A stretch of DNA of 5,097 nucleotides from Patescibacteria group bacterium. Lineage in GTDB: Bacteria > Patescibacteriota > Microgenomatia > UBA12405. Below, piece by piece: positions 1 through 3,963 of the stretch. Under the pieces are notes generated by a model. The model did no database searches and was not told where the DNA came from. It worked only from the letters and a program-made list of their open reading frames with translations. A program made the translations under genes and the position numbers. Position 1 is the stretch's first letter; each line of letters opens with the position of its first letter. The stretch spans positions 1 to 5,097 of the forward strand of contig JAHIEZ010000015.1 of the NCBI GenBank assembly GCA_018901355.1, in the 5' to 3' direction.

Positions 1-625
1 AAGTACATTTTTTACTGATAATCATCAAAGATCCCAGTGCCGCCTCCAAATTTTTTGTTATCTGGTTTAGTTCTTCCACCGATTCGGCCGAAATCGTTAT
101 GTAAAGTCCAAATTGAAAAAATCTCTCTTCACCTTTTACCAAGTCTCTTTGTAAGGTCAAAGCATCTTCCAGTTTTGCCTGAGTGGCCGGATTGACCACT
201 CTACCTCTTTGAATATCGGTGCTGATTTCTGCCTCCATTTCCGCAATTTTTCTTCTGAGGTCGTCCAGGATTTCTTTTCCGTCCGTCGGGTAAATATACA
301 TCGACACATTCAAAGAAGCATCAAAATTTATCAAAGAAGACAACCAGTTTAATCCCACAAAACGGGGATAAGTGGCCACAAACAAGGTTCGGTAATACCT
401 GGCTCCTATTTGAATTTGATCAAAGTCAACCTGTAGCGCCGCCGGAGCGATTATATCTTTAGTTGATACCAGTCCATCCTCAAAATTTCTTTTTTCTTCC
501 TTGTCTCGCCGTAGCTCCGAAGGATGCGTAGGCGGAGGACTTACTTCTGTTTCTCTCGGTACCATCGGCTCTTTCATCTCCACCGTCGGTTTCTTTTTAA
601 TTTTAGCCAGTAAGTCTTTAATCAT
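1..625 (-). CDS. VirB4/TraC-like type IV secretion protein, N-terminal 208 codons (partial, runs off left edge)
   Basis: The reading frame is open from an ATG at 625 to the window edge (208 codons). Residues 1-57 are a charged, proline-containing linker with no signal peptide. From about residue 60 a folded region begins (VDFDQIQIGARYYRTLFV, then a stretch around YPRFVGLNWLSSLINFD), resembling from memory the N-terminal domain of VirB4/TraC ATPases found next to PrgI in CPR genomes. In that family the C-terminal half is a RecA-like ATPase that powers a type IV secretion or conjugation channel at the inner face of the membrane. The Walker A and B motifs would lie beyond the edge, so ATPase activity is inferred from family and context. 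The start is well supported: GGAGGG lies 5 nt upstream, and the ATG overlaps the preceding stop by 8 nt (ATGATTAA), suggesting translational coupling. Residues 29-41 coincide with a GC-rich palindromic stretch. Confidence 0.8.
   Translation of the reverse strand, partial: MIKDLLAKIKKKPTVEMKEPMVPRETEVSPPPTHPSELRRDKEEKRNFEDGLVSTKDIIAPAALQVDFDQIQIGARYYRTLFVATYPRFVGLNWLSSLINFDASLNVSMYIYPTDGKEILDDLRRKIAEMEAEISTDIQRGRVVNPATQAKLEDALTLQRDLVKGEERFFQFGLYITISAESVEELNQITKNLEAALGSLMIISKKCT
502..540. repeat. GC-rich imperfect palindrome inside the VirB4-like linker (REP-like candidate)
   Basis: This GC-rich stretch stands out from its AT-rich surroundings and is partly self-complementary. CTCCG at 515-519 can pair with CGGAG at 533-537, or CGCC at 507-510 with GGCG at 531-534. 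It falls in the poorly constrained linker of the VirB4-like protein (about residues 29-41, SPPPTHPSELRRD). It resembles, from memory only, TCCGCC/GGCGGA-type palindromes dispersed in many bacterial genomes. Whether it is repeated elsewhere in this genome cannot be seen here. Confidence 0.35.
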
Positions 626-1355
626 TTTGTCCCTCCTTTTTCTCATTTTCCATCATCGTTGTCACCATTGGCGAATCATAGTTTAAACTGCCCACTTTTT
701 GAGCCGGATTGGTTCCCTCGTTATACATTCGGTAAAACAGCTCTATTATCTGTTTGCTTTCCAATGTTTTTACTTCCAGTCCCAAGCGGGAAAATAATCT
801 GACCAAATGATCTCTTTTCGGGCTCAAACTGGCTTTGGCTTTTTCCAAAATATAGTCCTTATCAAAGGGTAATTTTTGTTCCACCCCTTTTTTCTTAATG
901 GCAAAAAGTCCTCCAATTTGACCTTTGGCACTTTTAATTCCCATTTCCAGCACCGAAAAGGGGATGGCGATGTAAAAAGATTTTGACAGTACGTCATTTC
1001 TTCTCACCGTTTCTTCCACAAATTTTCGATAAGACGCCGTTCTTTCTTTTAGTTTTTCATTACTTTGTTCCGCCTCCACTTTTTCCAGTCTTTTCAAATA
1101 GACGCTGATATCTTTAGATTTTGAGTGAATCACAATTTGGATAGCAAAATTCAAAGAATTTAAAATGCCACCATAAGCAAACACCAGAGACTGCTGTTCT
1201 CTTTCTGATAAAAGATCAAAATTGACCGAAGACAATTGCAATACCATGGCACACGACCCGTCTTTCAACATCACCACTCCGTCCACCACATCCTCAATCG
1301 AAAGATGATCTTGGGTACTGCCCCTGATTGCTATTTTTAATGTATCGTCTGGCAT
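618..1355 (-). CDS. TraC-like / VirB4 N-terminal-domain-like protein of a type IV secretion cluster
   Basis: This 245-residue soluble protein has no signal peptide or membrane segment. Its N-terminal part (residues 8-50: IAIRGSTQDHLSIEDVVDGVVMLKDGS, then VLQLSSVNFDLLSERE) has the look of the TraC-like domain found between PrgI and VirB4 genes in CPR secretion clusters. There follow a region with an IQIVIHSKSKD-like strand (about 73-84), a helical charged stretch (about 88-115) and an FYIAIPFS strand (about 127-134), the order seen at the N terminus of VirB4/TrbE proteins. No Walker motif is present, so it is probably a structural or regulatory partner of the ATPase rather than an ATPase itself. 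It lies between PrgI and the VirB4-like gene and overlaps the latter by 8 nt. Start choice: ATG at 1355 is the only good in-frame start after an upstream TGA. The nearest SD-like GAGGAG is 15 nt away, unusually far. Function is inferred from synteny and family resemblance. Confidence 0.75.
   Translation of the reverse strand: MPDDTLKIAIRGSTQDHLSIEDVVDGVVMLKDGSCAMVLQLSSVNFDLLSEREQQSLVFAYGGILNSLNFAIQIVIHSKSKDISVYLKRLEKVEAEQSNEKLKERTASYRKFVEETVRRNDVLSKSFYIAIPFSVLEMGIKSAKGQIGGLFAIKKKGVEQKLPFDKDYILEKAKASLSPKRDHLVRLFSRLGLEVKTLESKQIIELFYRMYNEGTNPAQKVGSLNYDSPMVTTMMENEKKEGQND
631..636 (-). promoter_or_regulatory. Shine-Dalgarno GGAGGG of the VirB4-like gene
   Basis: On the minus strand GGAGGG sits 5 nt before the ATG at 625, inside the last codons of the upstream gene. 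It is one of only two strong Shine-Dalgarno sequences in the window. It shows that this organism can use SD pairing for internal operon genes, and it fixes the VirB4-like start. Confidence 0.8.
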
Positions 1356-1378
1356 AAGAAAATAATTAGTCTCCTCTA

Positions 1379-1407
1379 ATCATAACCAAAAAAGAGCAGT
1401 TCGTAAA
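1379..1407 (-). promoter_or_regulatory. Possible internal promoter before the TraC-like gene
   Basis: The minus strand carries TTTACG (1407-1402, 4/6 to TTGACA), a spacer of exactly 17 nt, then TATGAT (1384-1379, 5/6 to TATAAT). Transcription would begin near 1372, about 17 nt before the ATG at 1355. The -35 box lies in the loop region of the putative terminator, so the two elements overlap. Such matches occur by chance in AT-rich DNA; the exact spacing and position are the support. Confidence 0.35.
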
Positions 1408-1413
1408 CCTGCT
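1388..1413 (-). terminator. Possible intrinsic terminator or attenuator between prgI-like and TraC-like genes
   Basis: On the minus strand AGCAG-G-TT-TACG-AA-CTGCT can form a 7-bp stem with one bulged G and a TACG loop, followed by C and six U. It begins at the PrgI stop codon. A competing 6-bp pairing AAGAGC/GCTCTT (1422-1427 with 1392-1397) would disrupt it. The stem is modest, so partial termination that lowers expression of the downstream genes is more plausible than a full stop. Confidence 0.45.
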
Positions 1414-2287
1414 AGCCAATCGCTCTTATTTTAACCGGCTCCACAATTCTTCCTCCCAATTCCACATTAATCCTGTTAAACTCATTTCCTTCTTTTTCTG
1501 TGATAATCAAATACTTTCCGTTTGCCAATTGAGTCGAGCTTCTAAACTGACCCAAAGAGTTGGTTTTTAGTACTCTGGCCGGTATTCCTCTTTCATCTTG
1601 AATTTCCACAATGGCATTTTCTGCAATTTTTCCGTCCATATCCGTCACCATTCCCACGATTAAATTAGGCACATCGGGGATAGCTGGCATCGGGATTGAG
1701 CCAAACACCGCCTCTCCGGTTGCCTCCAATCTTTTCTTTTTCAGATCCAAATTCATTTTTTGTTCCCGCCAATCAAGCTTTTCCTTTCCTTCTTTTTCCT
1801 CTTTTTCCTCTTTTACTCTTGTTTCCGGCCTCGCCTCAGCCTCTTCTTTCGCTTTGTCCTTTTTAATATTTTTAATTGTTGGTAAAGTTTCGATAAATTC
1901 TTTTATTTTACTTTCATCTCGATTTTTTACCGTTACTTCCGCCACTTCAACAACTTCTTCTACTTTCTTTTTCGCCTGCCAATCCATCCAATTTTTGTCT
2001 CCCCTTTTCTTGTAAGTGTAAATAGTCGGTGACCAAATTGCCTTCCAAAACGAAAAAATCCAAGTTTCTAGTGGTCTATCTTGAAAGGGGACAAAAGCTA
2101 AAGCCAATCCTCCCAATCCAAACAAAGCCATTAAGGGTAGCCTAAACAAAATAAACATTTTCGTCGAATTAATTAAAAAGGCGACGGCAATCCCTCCTCC
2201 CGCCTTCAAAAACTGTTTTAAAGTCATCTCTCCCACCAGCTTAAACTCGTAGCTACTGATCTGTTGCGGTATCGGATGCTGTTCCAT
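1412..2287 (-). CDS. PrgI-family membrane protein with C-terminal carboxypeptidase-regulatory-like domain
   Basis: The 291-residue protein has three parts. Residues 1-100 are PrgI-like: an amphipathic N terminus (HPIPQQISSYEFKLVGEMT) and a hydrophobic hairpin at about 30-48 and 50-67. The motif FVPFQDRPLETWIFSFWKAI and the end SPTIYTYKK are typical of PrgI proteins, which are VirB3-like inner-membrane parts of Gram-positive and CPR type IV secretion systems working with the VirB4 ATPase. Residues 105-195 are a highly charged Lys/Glu-rich, probably helical linker. Residues 205-291 (NLIVGMVTDMDGKIAENAIVEI, then a TNSLGQFRSSTQLANGKYLI stretch) match the carboxypeptidase-regulatory-like beta-sandwich pattern. 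Positive charges on both sides of the hairpin suggest that both ends, including the beta-sandwich, face the cytoplasm. It is the first gene of the minus-strand operon. No good SD precedes the ATG; an extended -10 box lies just 5 nt upstream. The family call is firm; the role of the extra domain is unknown. Confidence 0.82.
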   Translation of the reverse strand: MEQHPIPQQISSYEFKLVGEMTLKQFLKAGGGIAVAFLINSTKMFILFRLPLMALFGLGGLALAFVPFQDRPLETWIFSFWKAIWSPTIYTYKKRGDKNWMDWQAKKKVEEVVEVAEVTVKNRDESKIKEFIETLPTIKNIKKDKAKEEAEARPETRVKEEKEEKEGKEKLDWREQKMNLDLKKKRLEATGEAVFGSIPMPAIPDVPNLIVGMVTDMDGKIAENAIVEIQDERGIPARVLKTNSLGQFRSSTQLANGKYLIITEKEGNEFNRINVELGGRIVEPVKIRAIG

Positions 2288-2292
2288 TCTTA

Positions 2293-2298
2293 ATTCTA
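2293..2298 (-). promoter_or_regulatory. Extended -10 promoter of the PrgI operon (leaderless start)
   Basis: On the minus strand TGGTAGAAT gives a TGn extension plus TAGAAT (5/6 to TATAAT). Only 5 nt separate it from the ATG at 2287, so transcription would begin at or next to the first base of the start codon. No good -35 box is seen 16-18 nt upstream (AAAGAA at 17), as can happen with extended -10 promoters. Confidence 0.45.
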
Positions 2299-2320
2299 CC
2301 AGCTTATTTTTTTATTTCTT

Positions 2321-2376
2321 TGTGTTTCGTGCCGACTTGAGTCGGCCTCATCAGCCCTGCAACGGCAGGGAACACA
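2321..2376. repeat. Nested palindromes able to fold as a three-way junction
   Basis: Three perfect inverted repeats are nested. An outer TGTGTT (2321-2326) pairs with AACACA (2371-2376). It encloses hairpin GCCGAC-TTGA-GTCGGC (2331-2346) and hairpin CCCTGC-AACG-GCAGGG (2355-2370). Both inner hairpins have 6-bp stems and 4-nt loops. The GC-rich arms stand out in an AT-rich intergenic region. It could be a REP-like or mobile palindrome, or a structured RNA; neither strand shows a clear U-tract directly after it. Confidence 0.5.
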
Positions 2377-2392
2377 AATTGCCAACCTGACC

Positions 2393-2446
2393 GGACCGAG
2401 AAACAAAACAAACCCGCCTTTGGGCTCGGTTTAGTTTTCTCGGTCC
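2393..2446. repeat. 11-bp perfect inverted repeat enclosing an inner hairpin
   Basis: GGACCGAGAAA (2393-2403) is exactly complementary to TTTCTCGGTCC (2436-2446). Inside it a second hairpin forms from AAACC (2410-2414) with GGTTT (2428-2432) and GCC (2416-2418) with GGC (2423-2425), loop TTTG. With the neighbouring palindromes this makes an almost continuous structured block between the orphan gene and the PrgI operon. Confidence 0.5.
2401..2432 (-). terminator. Probable intrinsic terminator downstream of the orphan gene
   Basis: Read on the minus strand, the inner hairpin (2432 down to 2410, stem AAACC/GGTTT plus GCC/GGC, loop CAAA) is followed by the U-rich tract TGTTTTGTTT (2410-2401). 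It lies about 30 nt after the stop of the gene at 2465 and would insulate it from the PrgI operon. The mismatch in the middle of the stem and the broken U-tract keep this tentative. Confidence 0.45.
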
Positions 2447-2464
2447 CTGCCAGGCCGGTTATTT

Positions 2465-2887
2465 TCAGTGGTCGTCCAACAGGAAGTACAAAAAAGTAGC
2501 CACGTGGACTTGCCTTCCCTTGGGTATGCCAATCATTTCGCGAGTCTTTCGGACCGCACTCTCGAAAGTCTCACTCGTCACGTTGACATTCAAGTGCATG
2601 GCATTTCTTTTGAGGACGTCTTTCCTCAGGGTGTTGGTCAGATGCCACCGACCTTTTCTTACTGTCAGGAAACAAACAAAGTGCAGTCTCTCCCACATGG
2701 GAAACTGCATCAGCAGTCGCCCGTTAGCCACGGGAACCATCACTTTTTCTTCCAGCGGAGCAATCCTATCGACCGCTTCGCGGAGCTTATCTATCTCCAC
2801 CAGCGAGACATCAGGATCTCCCTCAGGTTGTCCCCATCGCTCCCTCCACTCTTGCGTTTTACTTCTCCAGTCCCAACTGTCTGTCAT
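2465..2887 (-). CDS. Unrecognised 140-residue soluble protein
   Basis: I do not recognise this protein. The predicted product is charged and tryptophan-rich at its N terminus (MTDSWDWRSKTQEWRERW), has an acidic/basic stretch (VEIDKLREAVDRIAPLEEKV) and ends in VATFLYFLLDDH. It shows no signal peptide, clear membrane segment, zinc-binding cluster or HUH transposase motif. The balanced residue make-up favours the minus frame over the Ser/Phe/His-rich overlapping plus frames. Start choice: GGAGGG lies 4 nt before the ATG at 2887. An adjacent ATG at 2890 is too close to that SD, and an in-frame TTG at 2911 has only a weak AAGG. The gene differs from its neighbours: about 50% G+C by hand count of 2521-2760, little C-over-G excess, its own promoter, a leader and a flanking palindrome block. 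Acquisition by transfer is plausible but unproven. Confidence 0.6.
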   Translation of the reverse strand: MTDSWDWRSKTQEWRERWGQPEGDPDVSLVEIDKLREAVDRIAPLEEKVMVPVANGRLLMQFPMWERLHFVCFLTVRKGRWHLTNTLRKDVLKRNAMHLNVNVTSETFESAVRKTREMIGIPKGRQVHVATFLYFLLDDH

Positions 2888-2891
2888 CATA

Positions 2892-2897
2892 CCCTCC
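2892..2897 (-). promoter_or_regulatory. Shine-Dalgarno GGAGGG that decides the orphan gene start
   Basis: On the minus strand GGAGGG is followed by T and then two consecutive ATG codons. The second (2887) has a 4-nt spacing and is preferred over the first (2890, spacing 1). It also argues against a TTG start at 2911, which would place this SD inside the coding region. Confidence 0.65.
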
Positions 2898-2922
2898 AAC
2901 TGTTTTTTCAACGAGCCTTAAC

Positions 2923-2938
2923 GTGCCATTGTTAGCAC
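2923..2938 (-). other. Hairpin near the 5' end of the orphan gene leader
   Basis: On the minus strand GTGCTA-ACAA-TGGCAC forms a 6-bp stem (one G-U pair) with a 4-nt loop. It would be within 2 nt of the predicted transcription start (about 2940). A 5'-terminal hairpin can protect an mRNA; it could also be chance or an operator. Confidence 0.35.
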
Positions 2939-2946
2939 ATCACCAA

Positions 2947-2952
2947 ATTATA
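2947..2952 (-). promoter_or_regulatory. -10 box of the orphan gene promoter
   Basis: A perfect TATAAT lies on the minus strand. The -35 position is weak (TTTTAA at 17 nt spacing). The predicted start near 2940 gives a leader of about 53 nt carrying a hairpin and the GGAGGG SD, unlike the leaderless-type starts of the neighbouring operons. Confidence 0.45.
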
Positions 2953-2979
2953 CAATATTTATCACAAATTTAAAAAATA

Positions 2980-2998
2980 TAAGATAATTTATATCTTA
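2980..2998. repeat. AT-rich palindrome between the divergent promoters
   Basis: TAAGATA (2980-2986) and TATCTTA (2992-2998) form a 7-bp inverted repeat with spacer ATTTA. It covers the -35 position expected for the exonuclease promoter (TATCTT, 2992-2997), so it could be an operator. Low sequence complexity makes chance possible. Confidence 0.3.
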
Positions 2999-3014
2999 AA
3001 TCCCTTTTTCCCTT

Positions 3015-3020
3015 TATAAT
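3015..3020 (+). promoter_or_regulatory. -10 box of the exonuclease gene (leaderless start)
   Basis: A perfect TATAAT ends 6 nt before the ATG at 3027, so transcription should begin at about the A of the start codon. There is no SD between them. The -35 region is poor and overlaps the palindrome at 2980-2998. Confidence 0.5.
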
Positions 3021-3026
3021 ATTCCT

Positions 3027-3929
3027 ATGTCTCGCCTTCTTATTGTCGATGGTCATGCCATCGCCCATCGCGCTTATCATTCCATCCCTCCTTTTTCCCA
3101 CAACGGCCAGCCGGTCAATCTTATCTACGGTTTTTATTCTATGCTTTTGTCTGTTATTGACCAGCTTCAACCCAAATATCTCCTCGTTTGTCTTGATTCT
3201 CCCGGACCCGTTTTCCGTAATCAGGAATTTCTTGCTTACAGAACTCAACGCAAACCGGCCGATAAAAATCTGGTCGTTCAGCTTCCCGAGTTAAAAAATA
3301 GCCTAGAAAAAGCCGCCATTCCCAATTTTTCCCTTGGTGGTTACGAAGCTGATGACCTTATCGCTACTTTAACCCACCAGAGCCTTATAAAACCCCTTAT
3401 TTCCCGCGTCACCATTATCACCGGTGATAAAGACCTGATGCAATTGGTCAATTCCAGAGTCGAGCTTTTTATGCCCGTTCGCGGTCTTTCCCAAACCCAA
3501 ACTTTTCATCCCAAAGACGTTTTTCAAAAGCTTGGAGTCAAACCCTCCCAAGTGGTTGATTTCAAAGCTCTGATGGGGGACAGTTCCGACAATTACCCCG
3601 GAGTTGCCGGTATCGGTCCCAAATCTGCCATCGACCTTCTTTCTACTTTTGGCAGTCTCGATAATATTTACAAAAATATCAAAAAAATTAAACCAACTCT
3701 CAAAACCAAACTGGTAGAAAATAAAGACAATGCCTATCTTTCCCAAAAACTGGCCCAACTTGTTTATGACGCCCCCGTCAAACTCAATCTCAAAAAAACC
3801 CTTTGGGGCCAGGATAGGATAAAATCTCTTCAACAGCTCTTTCTTTCTTATAATTTCCGTTCTTTGGTCTCCCGCCTTCAAAAAAAATACCCCGAATTCC
3901 ACCCCCCCAACCAAACCTCCTTGTTTTGA
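3027..3929 (+). CDS. Stand-alone 5'-3' exonuclease (Pol I N-terminal / FEN family)
   Basis: The 300-residue protein is the metal-dependent 5'-3' exonuclease and flap endonuclease that in many bacteria forms the N-terminal part of DNA polymerase I. It removes RNA primers and 5' flaps in replication and repair. All expected acidic sites are visible: D8 in LLIVDGHA, D57 in VCLDSP, E107, D109 and D110 in GYEADDL, D134 and D136 in TGDKDL, and D185 and D188 in MGDSSDN. Residues Y71-R75 fit the helical-arch motif. Residues 183-209 (GDSSDNYPGVAGIGPKSA and on) form the helix-three-turn-helix DNA-binding motif. Length matches the exonuclease domain alone, and no polymerase domain follows: the next gene is an antitoxin. 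The extreme C terminus QTSLF (296-300) resembles the beta-clamp-binding pentapeptide. The start is fixed by the N-terminal motif. The antitoxin promoter overlaps its stop codon. Confidence 0.93.
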   Translation: MSRLLIVDGHAIAHRAYHSIPPFSHNGQPVNLIYGFYSMLLSVIDQLQPKYLLVCLDSPGPVFRNQEFLAYRTQRKPADKNLVVQLPELKNSLEKAAIPNFSLGGYEADDLIATLTHQSLIKPLISRVTIITGDKDLMQLVNSRVELFMPVRGLSQTQTFHPKDVFQKLGVKPSQVVDFKALMGDSSDNYPGVAGIGPKSAIDLLSTFGSLDNIYKNIKKIKPTLKTKLVENKDNAYLSQKLAQLVYDAPVKLNLKKTLWGQDRIKSLQQLFLSYNFRSLVSRLQKKYPEFHPPNQTSLF

Positions 3930-3954
3930 CAAACATTCCTTACTTTGCTAAACT
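3926..3954 (+). promoter_or_regulatory. Promoter of the toxin-antitoxin operon
   Basis: TTGACA (3926-3931, perfect) overlaps the exonuclease stop codon. A 17-nt spacer follows, then TAAACT (3949-3954, 4/6) with a TGC extension. The predicted start near 3961 leaves a leader of 0-3 nt before the ATG at 3964. It is the best -35/-10 pair in the window. Confidence 0.65.
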
Positions 3955-3963
3955 TACCTTACT
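3938..3963 (+). promoter_or_regulatory. Candidate operator: direct repeats CCTTACT around the antitoxin -10 box
   Basis: CCTTACT occurs at 3938-3944 and again at 3957-3963, 19 nt apart, close to two DNA helical turns, flanking the -10 box. A third TTAC lies at 3954-3957. Antitoxins with AbrB folds commonly repress their own promoter, so this is a reasonable binding site, but it is inferred from position only. Confidence 0.35.

Noticed and set aside
501..686. Small plus-strand frame with a hydrophobic tail
   Set aside because: It lies opposite the junction of the TraC-like and VirB4-like genes; the hydrophobic run reflects the complement of Lys/Glu codons and no SD precedes it.
1775..1815. 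Long pyrimidine tract as a possible triplex or regulatory element
   Set aside because: It is simply the complement of Lys/Glu codons in the charged linker of the PrgI-like protein.
1611..2015. Plus-strand frame opposite the PrgI-like gene
   Set aside because: Its Ser/Phe-rich product is the mirror of the Lys/Glu-rich linker codons and has no initiation signal.
2321..2887. Palindrome block plus orphan gene as a REP/RAYT-type or IS200/IS605 unit
   Set aside because: The protein shows no HUH motif or catalytic tyrosine context of Y1 transposases, so the neighbourhood alone does not support this.
2888..2911. TTG start at 2911 for the orphan gene, adding MKKQLEG
   Set aside because: It would put the GGAGGG Shine-Dalgarno inside the coding region, and only a weak AAGG precedes the TTG. 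ATG 2887 fits better.
2468..2935. Two overlapping plus-strand frames opposite the orphan gene (2468-2935 and 2520-2921)
   Set aside because: Their products are rich in Ser, His, Phe and Pro with no domain pattern and no SD. The minus frame has balanced composition, a strong SD and a promoter.
2970..3294. Minus-strand frame 2970-3248 and plus-strand frame 3043-3294
   Set aside because: Both overlap the certain exonuclease start region in wrong frames and show no family features.
3369..3932. Long minus-strand frame opposite the exonuclease
   Set aside because: The plus frame carries all FEN catalytic motifs; the minus product is a Gly/Phe-rich shadow.
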